Shown here piece by piece: positions 27,766 to 37,676 of a stretch of 64,000 nt of DNA. The stretch lies in assembly GCA_963761775.1 (NCBI GenBank), contig CAVXIF010000011.1, positions 124,001-188,000 of the forward strand. The letters are read 5' to 3'. Origin of the DNA: Parerythrobacter_A sp963761775 (lineage in GTDB: Bacteria; Pseudomonadota; Alphaproteobacteria; Sphingomonadales; Sphingomonadaceae). Within the stretch, counting starts at the first letter, position 1; each line of letters opens with the position of its first letter. Both the position numbers and the translations under genes were made by a program. The notes under the pieces are model-generated. The model was not told the DNA's origin. It ran no database searches and worked only from the letters and a program-made list of their open reading frames with translations.

Positions 27766-28760
27766 TCGACCTGACCGTCATCTGGGCCTTCATCATTGCC
27801 TTCGCAGTGTTCGCTTACGTGGTGATGGACGGGTTCGACCTTGGCATCGGCATTCTGTTCCCGACATTCGAGGCGGGGCCGGAGCGCGACCGGGCGATGA
27901 ACTCCATCGCGCCGGTTTGGGATGGTAACGAGACGTGGCTGGTGCTGGGCGGTGGTGGGTTGTTCGCCGCATTCCCGCTTGCCTATGCCGTCGTGCTGCC
28001 TGCAACCTATCCGCTTATTATCGCCATGTTGCTGGGCCTGGTCTTTCGCGGCGTGGCATTCGAATACCGCTGGCGCGATCCGGCGCATCGCGGCTTCTGG
28101 GATTTTGCTTTCACCGGCGGATCGGTGGTTGCGGCGATGGCGCAGGGCATGACGCTGGGCGCTTTGTTGCAGGGGATCGAAGTGACCGGCCGCGCCTATT
28201 CGGGCAGCTGGTTCGACTGGCTGACGCCCTACACGTTGCTGACCGGGCTGGGTACGGTGGCGGGCTACGCATTGCTGGGCGCGACATGGCTGGTGTGGAA
28301 GCTGGACGGGCCGAGCCAGCACCATGCGCGGCGGCTGGCGATCAAGGCGGCGTGGGCAACCTTCGCGCTGATGGGCGCCGTAAGCCTGTACAACCTGTTG
28401 CTGAACCCGGAATATGCCGACCGGTGGCTGACCGCGCCGGAGATCTATTTCGCCGCGCCGGTGCCGATCCTGACCGGCATCACCGCCATCCTGCTGCTAC
28501 GCTCGCTATCGGTCGAACGGCACAGCAAGCCGTTCTGGCTGGCGTTGCTGCTGTTCTTCCTCGGCATGGCGGGGCTGGGCGTCACCATGTGGCCCTATGT
28601 CGTGCCACCGGGGCTGACGATCTGGGATGCCGCCGCACCGTATAGCAGCCAGATCTTCATGCTTGTCGGGGTGGCGATTACCATGCCGCTGATCATTGGC
28701 TACACCGCCTGGGCCTATTGGGTGTTCCGCGGCAAGGTCGGGCACGAAGGGTATCACTGA
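27762..28760 (+). CDS. cydB: Cytochrome bd-type quinol oxidase subunit II
   Basis: CydB is the second membrane subunit of the bd/CIO oxidase and structurally supports CydA. The N-terminal signature DLTVIWAFIIAFAVFAYVVMDGFDLGIG, WDGNETWLVLGGGGLFAAFP at about residues 53-72, and FRGVAFEYRWR follow family consensus. At 332 residues with about 9 membrane helices the length is typical. It is coupled to cydA (ATGA) and to the DUF2474 gene (TGATG). Confidence 0.95.
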   Translation: MIDLTVIWAFIIAFAVFAYVVMDGFDLGIGILFPTFEAGPERDRAMNSIAPVWDGNETWLVLGGGGLFAAFPLAYAVVLPATYPLIIAMLLGLVFRGVAFEYRWRDPAHRGFWDFAFTGGSVVAAMAQGMTLGALLQGIEVTGRAYSGSWFDWLTPYTLLTGLGTVAGYALLGATWLVWKLDGPSQHHARRLAIKAAWATFALMGAVSLYNLLLNPEYADRWLTAPEIYFAAPVPILTGITAILLLRSLSVERHSKPFWLALLLFFLGMAGLGVTMWPYVVPPGLTIWDAAAPYSSQIFMLVGVAITMPLIIGYTAWAYWVFRGKVGHEGYH

Positions 28761-28891
28761 TGCTCGCCCCGCCTGAAAAGCAGGGCGAAGGGCCGCTCTG
28801 GCGCAGGCTGGCGTGGATGGCCGTAATCTGGGCTGCCAGCGTCACGGTGCTTGGCGCGGTGGCGTGGGTGCTGCGCGCGTGGCTGCTTTGA
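28760..28891 (+). CDS. DUF2474 small membrane protein of the cyanide-insensitive oxidase operon
   Basis: This 43-residue protein starts at an ATG that shares a base with the cydB stop (TGATG). It has a hydrophilic N-terminus (MLAPPEKQGEGPLWRRL) and one membrane helix (AWMAVIWAASVTVLGAVAWVL). DUF2474 proteins sit directly after cydB in CIO operons, in the position of CydX in canonical bd oxidases. A role in stabilising the oxidase is inferred by analogy. Confidence 0.8.
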   Translation: MLAPPEKQGEGPLWRRLAWMAVIWAASVTVLGAVAWVLRAWLL

Positions 28892-28960
28892 CGCGATCTT
28901 AACCCTGATACCGCTACGCCGTTTCTTCAGGAAACTCGAAGCTATTTGCGGGCGTACACG

Positions 28961-30689
28961 ATGAACGACATGAGCAGCGGCGGCGGCATGCAAGCGGCGG
29001 TGGGCAAACGGCGATCGGCCAGCAGCCGGCAAACCGGCCCGCGCCACAGCAGGCGCCGCCCAAGCCAGCCGCAGCCCCCGTCGCGGACAATGGCAGCCAG
29101 CCCATCGGCGTGGTGCTGGAAATTGCGGGCTCGGGTTCGCAGAGTCGCGCTCGATCTCAACCGTCTCAACCAGTGCATGGCGGACGAAGACCCCTCCATC
29201 GCGCTGGCAGGCCAGGTCGGCAGCCAGATCAAGATCCGCGTCGGCAATAGCTGGCTGCTCGCCAATGTGCGCAACCAGAAGCAGGACCGGCGCGGCAAGG
29301 GCGGCATTCTCGCCAACATCGACTTTCTGGGCGAGGGCAAGGAAGAGAAGCTGACGGGGCGCATCACCAGCTTCAAGCGCGGCGTCACCCGTTACCCCAT
29401 TCCCGGCGCGATGATCTATCCCGCCAGCACCCGCGACCTGAAACAGATCTACGCCAGCGACGGGCGCTCCAGTATCCAGATCGGCACCGTCTATCCGACC
29501 AAGGATATTCGCGCGGGCGTCTATATCGACGCGATGCTGGGCAAGCATTTCGCCCTGCTCGGCAGCACCGGCACCGGCAAATCGACCAGCGCGGCGTTGA
29601 TCCTGCACCGCATCTGCGAAGCGGCGCCCGAAGGGCATATCGTGATGGTCGATCCGCACGGCGAATATTCCGCCGCGTTCAAGACCAATGGCCAGATACT
29701 CGACGTGTCGAACCTGCAAATGCCCTATTGGCTGATGAATTTCGAGGAACACTGCGAAGTGCTGCTGACCAGTACCGGGAATGACCGGCAGGCGGACAGC
29801 GACATTCTGGCGCGATGCCTGCTGAAGGCGCGCGGCAAGAACCGGCTGGCGGAACAGCTGGGCAAGATCACCGTCGACAGCCCGATTCCCTATCTGCTGA
29901 GCGATCTCAGCAACGCGATCCAGGACGATATGGGCAAGCTGGACAAGGCCACCAACACCGCGCCCTATATGCGGATCAAGACCAAGCTGGACGAGATGAA
30001 AAGCGATCCGCGCTACCAGTTCATGTTCTCCGGCATGCTGGTCGGCGATACGATGGCGGATTTCCTGTCGCGGGTCTTCCGGATGCCTGGCGGGGGCAAG
30101 CCGATTTCCATCATCGACGTGTCGGGCGTGCCGTCCGATATTACCTCCACCGTGGTCGCCGTGCTGGCCCGGCTGGTGTTCGATTTCGCCATCTGGGGCC
30201 GCGACGAACGCACCCGGCCCATCCTGCTGGTGTGCGAGGAAGCGCACCGTTACGTGCCGAGCGAAGCCAAGGCCGACGGCAGTTCGGTCGGCACCATCCT
30301 GTCGCGCATCGCCAAGGAAGGGCGCAAATACGGCATCAGCCTGGGCCTGATCACCCAGCGCCCGTCCGACCTTGCCGAAGGCGTGCTGTCGCAATGCGGC
30401 ACCATCATCTCGATGCGCCTCAACAACGAGCGCGATCAGGCCTTCGTCAAAGCCGCCATGCCCGAAGGGGCGCGCGGGTTCCTCGATTCCATCCCGGCCC
30501 TGCGCAACCGCGAATGCATCATCTGCGGCGAGGGCGTGTCCATCCCCATTCGCGTCGGTTTCGACAATCTGGAGGAAATCAAGCGGCCCGCTTCGGAAGA
30601 CCCCAGCTTCGTCGATCTGTGGAGGCAGCGGCGGCGAGGAAGAAGCGGTCAACCGGACGGTGCAACGCTGGCGCGCGCAGGGGTCTTAA
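28961..30689 (+). CDS. HerA-like ATPase (DUF87 family), with N- and C-terminal frame changes
   Basis: The core is a hexameric-type P-loop NTPase of the HerA/FtsK group: Walker A GSTGTGKSTSAA, MVDPHGEYSAAF, Walker B LLVCEEAHRYVPSE and ISLGLITQRPSDL with the arginine finger region. HerA pumps DNA, often with NurA nuclease; no nurA is nearby. Two frame steps near 28990-29000 and one near 29120 cancel out. The continuous frame therefore gives a false peptide there; the better reading (QTAIGQQPANRP to VVLEIAGSGSQ) is in another frame. One more step near 30622 gives the natural end GGEEEAVNRTVQRWRAQGS with a stop at 30689 instead of 30697. Confidence 0.85.
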
Positions 30690-30698
30690 GGGCGTAGG

Positions 30699-31433
30699 TC
30701 ACGTCCCGCGCGTATCGCCGAACAGGTGGATATGCAGCCGGTCGCTCAATGCGAACCCGTGTTCCAGGCACAGCGGCACCAGCCATTCCTGCCGTGCGCG
30801 CAGCGTGGCGCTGTCGGTGCCTTCGCCCATCAGCATGATGCGCGCGAGGGGCAGGCAATGTGCCTCGGCCAGCGCAACCACCTCGGCGACATCGGCAGGC
30901 GTTGCGACCACGAACTTGAACACCGCGCGCGGGTCCGCCGCATAAGCGCGCAGCCGTTCGGGCAGCAGCGCCAGCGCAGCATCATTGCCGCTATGCGCCA
31001 GCTTGGGACTGACATTGTAGTGGTTCACACGGGCATCGAGCGCGGGCGGGGCGGTGGTGGTGCCGTTGGTTTCCACCTCCACTGTCATGGGCGGCAAAGC
31101 GTCCAGCAGCTTCGCCAGCGCCGCGCCCTGCAACAGCGGCTCGCCACCGGTGATGACGAGCCGGTCCTGCCCCAGCGCCTCGATGCGCCGTGCCACGTCG
31201 CCGACGGGCAGGGCAATGCGATTGGCCGCCCGGTCGTAAGTGATGCCGTCGCGATGGGCGCGCGCGTCGCCGTCGAAGTGCCAGGTATAGGCGGTGTCGC
31301 ACCAGACGCAGGCCAGGTTGCAGCGCGACAGGCGCAGGAAGGTGCAGGGCGCACCCGCCGTCGGCCCTTCGCCCTGGACGGAGGCGAAGATCTCCGGCTG
31401 GTCCGGCGTGGTGGTGGCAAGGGCGAGTTTCAT
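30699..31433 (-). CDS. queE: 7-carboxy-7-deazaguanine synthase QueE
   Basis: QueE is the radical-SAM enzyme that contracts CPH4 to 7-carboxy-7-deazaguanine for queuosine/preQ0 synthesis. The Fe-S motif CNLACVWC (Cx3Cx2C) follows the substrate-binding SVQGEGPTAGAPCTFLRLSR. SAM contacts are at LVITGGEPLLQ, and VEVETNGT is present. At 244 residues the length fits the family. It converges on the HerA-like gene with a 9-base gap. No other queuosine genes are in the window. Confidence 0.93.
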   Translation of the reverse strand: MKLALATTTPDQPEIFASVQGEGPTAGAPCTFLRLSRCNLACVWCDTAYTWHFDGDARAHRDGITYDRAANRIALPVGDVARRIEALGQDRLVITGGEPLLQGAALAKLLDALPPMTVEVETNGTTTAPPALDARVNHYNVSPKLAHSGNDAALALLPERLRAYAADPRAVFKFVVATPADVAEVVALAEAHCLPLARIMLMGEGTDSATLRARQEWLVPLCLEHGFALSDRLHIHLFGDTRGT

Positions 31434-31659
31434 ATCCGGGTGCTGGAAGTTCAGGAAAGTTGAGGCCCAAAACGCAATTTTCCGTTCACAAAATACATTC
31501 CGAACGGAGCCTTGTAGGGCGACAGGAAAAGTGTGGCCTTTGCGATAATTTCGTTAGCTAAAAAGGCGGGAAATGGCGGCGTCCGGGTCATTTGCGGGGC
31601 ATGCCATATTGCGCGGGTGTAGGAAAACGGCAAACGCGCTTCTTTCATCCGGACCACGT

Positions 31660-34537
31660 CTAGCCCAACCGCGCCAGCGCCGCTTCCAGCCGCTCCGCCT
31701 CAGCGCCGTGCTCGGCAAAGTCGGCGCGGGCCTTTTCGACCGCTTCGGGCTTGGCGCGTTCGACGAAATTGGCGTTGCCGAGCCGTCCCTCCAGCGCCTT
31801 CGCTTCCTTCTGCGAAACCGCCAGCGCCTTTTCCAGCCGCGCGCGTTCCGCGGCGACGTCGATGATGCCTTCGAGCGGCACCACGAACACGTCGGACCCG
31901 GCGCCGACCTGCATGGCGGGGCCATCGGGCGCAGGGCCGACCGTCAACGGGGTCAGGCGGGCAAGCCGTTCGATGGCGGCGCTGCTGCGTTCGATGGTGC
32001 GCGCCGCCACGTCGGAAGGGTCCGCGATATACGCCGCCAGCTTCGCACCGGGCGGAATGCCCAGTTCGTTCTTCGCGCTGCGCACCGCCGTGGTCAGTGC
32101 GATGACCCAGTCGATGGCGTCGGTCGCGTCCTTCGCCACGTCGGCATGCGGTTCGGGCCATTTGGCGACGATCAGTTCGTAAGGCCGGGTTCCCTGCGCA
32201 TGCCACAGTTCCTCGGTGATGAACGGCATGAACGGGTGCAGCATCACGAGGATCTGGTCGAGCGCCCAGCCGGCTACGGCGCGCGTTTCGACAGCAGGCA
32301 TGGCGTCCGGGTCGCCCGCGAAGACCGGCTTGATAAGTTCCAGATACCAGTCGCAGAACCGGTCCCAGACGAAGTGGTAGATCGTGTCCGCGGCTGCATC
32401 GAACCGCAGGTCCGCCATCGCCGCGTCCAGTTTCTCGACCGTCTGCGCAACCTCGCCGATGATCCACTGGTTCGCCGCGAGCCGCGCGGGCGGGGCGGCC
32501 AGCGTGTCGCTCGCGCCGATGCCGTTGGACTGGCAGAACCGCGCCGCGTTCCACAGCTTGGTGGCGAAGTTGCGATAGCCCTCCACCCGGCGGTCATCCA
32601 TCTTGATGTCGCGCCCCTGGCTTTCCATCGCCGCCATGAAGAAGCGCAGCGCATCGGCGCCATACTGCTCGATGATGCCGAGCGGATCGACGACATTGCC
32701 CTTGGACTTGGACATCTTGGAGCCGTCGGCGGCGCGCACCAGCCCGTGCAGATAGAGCCGGGGCCACGGGTTCTGCCCCGTCAGGTGGTGCCCCATCATC
32801 ATCATCCGCGCATCCCAGAAGAACAGGATGTCGAAGCCGGAGACGAGGAGCGAGTTGGGGTAGTGTTTGGCGAGGAGGTTGTTTTTACTGCGCCTCAGTC
32901 TCCTCACCCGTTCGTGCTGAGCCTGTCGAAGCACTGTCCTTTTTTTCTGCACTGTCGGATGAAGAGGAGGGCGGCCCTTCGACAAGCTCAGGACGAACGG
33001 GTTGGGAGGTTTCAGGGGAGCTCTCGTCCGGCCAGCCCAGCGTCGCAAACGGCCACAGCGCGCTGGAGAACCAGGTGTCGAGGACGTCCTCGTCCTGCCG
33101 TAGCGCCCGGTCATCGCCAGCCTGTTCGCGTGCCTCGGCTTCGCTGCGCGCAACGAACACTGTGCCCGCATTGTCGAACCAGGCAGGAATCCGGTGCCCC
33201 CACCACAGTTGCCGCGACACGCACCATGGCTGGATATTCTCCATCCAGTTGAAGAACGTCTTCTCCCACGTCTTGGGCACGATCTCGACATCGCCGTTCT
33301 TCACCGCCGCGATGGGGGCGACGGCGAGTTTCTCCGCATCGACATACCACTGGTCGGTCAGCCACGGTTCGATCACCACGCCGCCGCGGTCGCCATAGGG
33401 CGTGGCGATCTGGCGGGGTTCGGCGTCGTGCTTGACTTCCTCGCCCTTCTTGGTCCTGGCGATATGCGGGATCAGCAGGCCCGCTTCCTTCATCAGCGCC
33501 ACGACCTGCTTGCGCGCCTCGAACCGGTCGAGGCCGAGCAGTGTTGCGGGCACCAGCCCGTCCGCCGTCTGCACCACGCAGCCCTCGGCATCGAGCATGT
33601 TGAGCATGTCGCCCGCCGCGATTCCTGCGCGCTTGCCGACCTCGAAATCGTTGAAATCGTGGCCCGGCGTGATCTTCACCGCGCCGCTGCCCAGTTCGGG
33701 ATCGGCATGCTCGTCCGCCACGATGCGCACGCGCCGTCCGGTAATCGGCAACACCACATGCTTGCCGACCACGCTGGCATAGCGTTCGTCGCTCGGATGC
33801 ACCGCCACCGCCATATCGGCCAGCAGCGTTTCGGGGCGGGTGGTGGCGACGACGATATGGTCCGCGCCCGCGTCGGTCGTGATGCCGTCAGCCAGCGGAT
33901 AGCGGAAGTGCCAGAACGATCCGGCGACGGTGCGCGTTTCCACTTCGAGATCGCTGATCGCGGTCTTCAGCTTCGGGTCCCAGTTCACCAGCCGCTTGTC
34001 GCGATAGATCAGCCCGTCATTGTAAAGCTTCACGAAGGTATGGACCACCGCTTCGGAAAAATGCGGGTCCATCGTGAACTGTTCGCGCGACCAGTCCATC
34101 GAACAGCCCAGCCGCCGCAGCTGGTTGGTGATGGTGCCGCCGCTCTCGCGCTTCCAGTCCCACACCTTTTCGACGAACTCTTCGCGCGTAAAATCGGTGC
34201 GCTTCTCGCCTGCCGCTTCCATCCGGCGCTCGACTACCATCTGCGTGGCGATGCCGGCATGGTCGGTGCCGACGACCCACAGCGCGTCCTTGCCGCGCAT
34301 CCGTTCGTAGCGGACCACGATGTCCTGCAACGTGTTGTCCAGCGCGTGGCCGATATGCAGGCTGCCCGTGACGTTGGGCGGCGGGTTGACGATGGTGAAG
34401 GGTTCCGCATCGCCGCGTTCGGGGCGGAACAGGCCGTTGGCTTCCCAGTGCGCGTACCATTTCGCCTCGATGGCGGCAGGGTCGAATGTGGTGTCGAGCG
34501 TGCTATCGCTTGGGGCGGTGTGGTCGGGTTCGGTCAT
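31660..34537 (-). CDS. valS: Valyl-tRNA synthetase, interrupted by a palindromic repeat and one frame change
   Basis: ValS charges tRNA-Val and is essential. The start at 34537 gives the HIGH motif in PPPNVTGSLHIGHALDNTLQ, and the editing domain is present. The first frame runs through DEDVLDTWFSSALWPFATLGWPDE. It then enters about 45 codons encoded by the palindromic repeat (RPELVEGP, ASTGSARTG) and stops at 32885. The second frame resumes with KHYPNSLLVSGFDILFFWDARMMMMG and the KMSKS motif SKMSKSKGNVVDP, then the anticodon-binding domain and C-terminal coiled-coil to 31660. Removing one base near 32905 joins the halves. Normal ValS has only a few residues at this point, so the repeat is an insertion in the catalytic domain surface. 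Confidence 0.9.
32908..33003. repeat. Sphingomonad palindromic repeat, copy 3 (inside valS)
   Basis: CGTTCGTGCTGAGCCTGTCG at 32909 and the inverted CCTTCGACAAGCTCAGGACG ending at 32996 enclose a 45-base centre. It shares its core with the copies at 12563, 12958 and 43617. Here it lies inside a coding sequence, between two strictly conserved ValS blocks. Confidence 0.88.
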
Positions 34538-34650
34538 GGTGCTGTGCGCCTTGCCAGCGCAGGCAGGGGGTTGGCAACGCGCAAAGCGATGGTGGTCCGC
34601 CGGTAATCCGCCTCTTGTCGCGGGCAGGCTTTACCATCATAGCGCACACT

Positions 34651-35763
34651 ATGCAGGGCGGCGCAGCTTTCAGGATCGAGGAGACGGAGACCGGCGCGGC
34701 GCGGCTGGCGCTGTCCGGGCCGTATCTCGTCTCGTCGGTCGGCAATGTCGACGTCGCGCTGCGCGATATCGAAGAGCCGGTCGGCACCATCGACCTGTCC
34801 GAAGTCAGCGAGATCGACACCGTCGGCGCCTATATCGCCTGCTCCACCGCCTCGCGCCTCGAAGCGGAAATCACCGGTGCGGACGAACGGGCCTCCCGCC
34901 TGCTGGCCGCTGTGCAGACGGCGGGCAACGATGCCGCCATCGCCGCACCGCGCTTGCCGGTGTGGCAGCGGGTGCCGGTGACGGTCGGCGAAACGGTGTT
35001 CGAGGCCGGGCGCGGCTTCCTGCGTATCATCGGCTTCCTCGGCCAGATCATCCTTGCCTTCGGTTCGATCATCCGGCGGCCAAGCCGGTTCCGCGGCAAG
35101 GCGCTGGTCCGCCAGATGGAACTGGTCGGCGTCAGCGCGCTGCCCATCGTCGGGCTGATGAGCTTCCTTATCGGCATCGTCATCGCGCAACAGGGTGCGG
35201 CGCAGCTATCGCAATTCGGGGCCGAGACGCTGACCGTGAACCTTGTCGGTCGCATCACCCTGCGCGAGCTGGGCGTGTTGATGACCGCGATCATGGTCGC
35301 GGGCCGCAGCGGCTCGGCTTTCGCGGCGCAGATCGGCACCATGAAGCTGACCGAGGAAGTCGATGCGATGCGCACCATCGGCATCGCCCCGATAGAAGCG
35401 CTGGTGATCCCGCGGATTCTCGCGTGCGTGTTCATGATGGTGCTGCTGGGCTTTTATGCCAGCGTCGTCGCGATCGTAGGCGGCGCGGTCATCGCCGATG
35501 TGGCGCTGGGCATCCCGTTCCTGACGTTCCTGGAACGGATCAAGGATGTCGTCCCGACCTACGACTTGTGGGTCGGCATGATAAAGGCACCGGTGTTCGG
35601 CCTCATCATCGCGCTGGCGGGGTGCTATCACGGCATGCAGGTCGAGGGGAATTCCGAAGAAGTCGGCAAGCGTACCACCAAGGCGGTGGTCGCGGGCATC
35701 TTCGCCGTAATCGTGATCGACGCCTTCTTCGCCGTGTTCTTCGCGCAGGTCGGGTGGGAATGA
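34651..35763 (+). CDS. mlaE: MlaE-family ABC transporter permease with N-terminal STAS-like domain
   Basis: This is the permease of an MCE-type phospholipid transporter that maintains outer-membrane asymmetry. Residues 1-95 resemble a STAS domain (RLALSGPYLVSSVG, GTIDLSEVSEIDTVGAYIA), as in a subclass of MlaE proteins in alphaproteobacteria where MlaB is fused to MlaE. The permease domain follows from about 115 with RQMELVGVSALPIVGLMSFLIGIVIAQQG and the conserved EVDAMRTIGI coupling helix. The length is 370 residues. The stop overlaps mlaF (ATGATG). The gene is divergent from valS with 113 bases between. Confidence 0.9.
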   Translation: MQGGAAFRIEETETGAARLALSGPYLVSSVGNVDVALRDIEEPVGTIDLSEVSEIDTVGAYIACSTASRLEAEITGADERASRLLAAVQTAGNDAAIAAPRLPVWQRVPVTVGETVFEAGRGFLRIIGFLGQIILAFGSIIRRPSRFRGKALVRQMELVGVSALPIVGLMSFLIGIVIAQQGAAQLSQFGAETLTVNLVGRITLRELGVLMTAIMVAGRSGSAFAAQIGTMKLTEEVDAMRTIGIAPIEALVIPRILACVFMMVLLGFYASVVAIVGGAVIADVALGIPFLTFLERIKDVVPTYDLWVGMIKAPVFGLIIALAGCYHGMQVEGNSEEVGKRTTKAVVAGIFAVIVIDAFFAVFFAQVGWE

Positions 35764-36692
35764 TGGCCGAAACCCACGACACCGAACCCGCCACGCAATT
35801 CGTGAACGAGGATTACGACCGCCATCCCGAACGGCACGAGCGGTTTCGCGGCAAGTACCCCATCGTGATCGAAGGCTTGCGCAACCAGTTCGGCGAACAG
35901 GTGGTGCATGACAATCTGGACCTGAAAATCAGGCGACGCGAGATCGTGGGCGTGGTCGGCGGATCGGGCACCGGGAAATCGGTGCTGATGCGCTCCATCA
36001 TCGGCTTGCAGCAACCCGCCGAGGGCGACATCCGTGTCTTCGGCAAATCCATCACCAGCGCCGAACCCGATGCCGAGATCGGCGTGCGCAACCGCTGGGG
36101 CGTGCTGTTTCAGGGCGGCGCGCTGTTCAGCACGCTGACGGTTGGCGAAAATGTCGAAGTGCCGCTCAAGCAATTCTACCCTGAACTCAGCCCGCGCCTG
36201 CGCCGCGAAATCGCCCGTTACAAGGTGATCCTGTCGGGCCTGCCCGAAGAGGCGGCGAACAAATATCCCAGCGAGCTGTCGGGCGGCATGAAAAAACGCG
36301 CCGGTCTGGCCCGCGCGCTGGCGCTCGATCCCGAATTGCTGTTCCTCGACGAACCGACCGCCGGGCTGGACCCCATCGGCGCGGCCAAGTTCGACGAGGC
36401 AACGGCGGAGTTGAAGAATACGCTGGGCCTGACCGTCTTTCTCATCACCCATGATCTCGACACGCTGTACGCCATCTGCGACCGGGTCGCGGTGCTGGCC
36501 GAAAAGCGCGTTATTGCAGTCGGCACTATCCCCGAATTGCTGGAAACCGAGCATCCGTGGATTCAGGAATATTTCAACGGCCCGCGCGGGCGCGCGGCGC
36601 TGGACAGCAAGGACCGTGCGTCGCAGGCCATCTCGCCGGACCCGAACATTCCGGCTTCGAAGCTGGACAGCACACAGCGCGGCGGCGCATAG
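35760..36692 (+). CDS. mlaF: MlaF-family ABC transporter ATP-binding protein
   Basis: This is the ATPase of the MCE transporter. Walker A GGSGTGKS, Q-loop LFQGGALFSTLTV, signature ELSGGMKKRAGLARAL, Walker B LLFLDEPTAGLDPIG and the switch His in LITHDLDTL are all intact. A 35-residue acidic N-terminal extension (ETHDTEPATQFVNEDYDRHP) and a 40-residue hydrophilic tail flank the domain, making it 310 residues against the usual 270. Two adjacent ATGs (35760 and 35763) overlap the mlaE stop. Confidence 0.93.
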   Translation: MMAETHDTEPATQFVNEDYDRHPERHERFRGKYPIVIEGLRNQFGEQVVHDNLDLKIRRREIVGVVGGSGTGKSVLMRSIIGLQQPAEGDIRVFGKSITSAEPDAEIGVRNRWGVLFQGGALFSTLTVGENVEVPLKQFYPELSPRLRREIARYKVILSGLPEEAANKYPSELSGGMKKRAGLARALALDPELLFLDEPTAGLDPIGAAKFDEATAELKNTLGLTVFLITHDLDTLYAICDRVAVLAEKRVIAVGTIPELLETEHPWIQEYFNGPRGRAALDSKDRASQAISPDPNIPASKLDSTQRGGA

Positions 36693-36702
36693 GACGAGGC
36701 AT

Positions 36703-37668
36703 ATGGAAACGCGGGCAAATCATCTGTGGGTCGGGGTCGTGACGCTGGCATTGCTGGCCGCAATCGCGCTCGGCATCGTCTGGCTGGCGCAGCTGGGCAA
36801 GGGCGAACAGAAAGAATACGATATCTTGTTCCAGCAATCGGTCAGCGGGCTGGCGCGCGGATCGCAGGTGTCTTTCGCGGGCGTGCCGGTGGGGCAGGTC
36901 GGCGAGATAAAGCTGTATGACGAAGACCCCGATTTCGTGCAGGTCCGCATCGCGGTGAAGCCGGAAGTGCCGATCCTGATCGGCACCACCGCCACGATCC
37001 AGGGATCGTTCACCGGTGTATCCACCATCCTGCTGGACGGCGCGCGCAATGGGGCGCCGCCGATCACGTGCGAGACCACCGGCTGTCCCAACGGCGTGCC
37101 GGTCATTCCGCCCAAGGATGGCGGGCTGAACGCGCTTCTTTCCGATGCACCGCTGCTGCTGGAACGGCTGGCGACGCTGACCGAACGCTTCACGCAGCTG
37201 CTGGACGAGGACAACCAGGGCGAAATCGCCGGCATCCTGCGCAACACCAACGCGCTGACCGAAGCGACTGCCGCCGCCGCGCCGCAGATCGAGGGCACGC
37301 TGGCCGAATTGCAGCTGACTCTGCGCGAAGCGAGCGGTGCGCTGAACGCGTTCGAACAGGTCACGCGCAGCACCGATGTGGTCATAAACCAGGAAGGCAC
37401 CGCGCTGGCGGCTGAACTGCGCGGTACGCTGGCCTCTGCCAACAAGGCGGCGGCTGCGCTGGCGAGCACGCTGGACGAAGTGCGCCCCGCTACCACGCAA
37501 GTGACGGACCAGCTCGCCAATTCCACGCTACCCGCTGCCGAAGCGACGCTGCAGGATCTGCGCTCCACCAGCAAGGCGCTGCGCAATATTACCGAGCGGC
37601 TCGAAAACGAAGGCGCGACCTCGTTGATCGGCGCGCCGCCATTGCCTGAATACGATCCGAAGAACTGA
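36703..37668 (+). CDS. mlaD: MlaD-family MCE-domain protein
   Basis: This is the periplasmic substrate-binding component that shuttles lipids in MCE systems. One N-terminal membrane helix (HLWVGVVTLALLAAIALGIVWLA) is followed by a single MCE domain (DILFQQSVSGLARGSQVSFAGVPVGQVGEIKLY). A helical C-terminal region from about residue 135 shows amphipathic repeats with regularly spaced Leu/Thr, typical of MCE needle-like extensions. It has 321 residues and lies ten bases after mlaF. Confidence 0.92.
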   Translation: METRANHLWVGVVTLALLAAIALGIVWLAQLGKGEQKEYDILFQQSVSGLARGSQVSFAGVPVGQVGEIKLYDEDPDFVQVRIAVKPEVPILIGTTATIQGSFTGVSTILLDGARNGAPPITCETTGCPNGVPVIPPKDGGLNALLSDAPLLLERLATLTERFTQLLDEDNQGEIAGILRNTNALTEATAAAAPQIEGTLAELQLTLREASGALNAFEQVTRSTDVVINQEGTALAAELRGTLASANKAAAALASTLDEVRPATTQVTDQLANSTLPAAEATLQDLRSTSKALRNITERLENEGATSLIGAPPLPEYDPKN

Positions 37669-37676
37669 AGGGTGCC

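Noticed and set aside
31434..31659. Small minus-strand protein between valS and queE (frame ending at 31451)
   Set aside because: 68 codons with no motif and no ribosome-binding site; the 226-base gap looks like an ordinary spacer.
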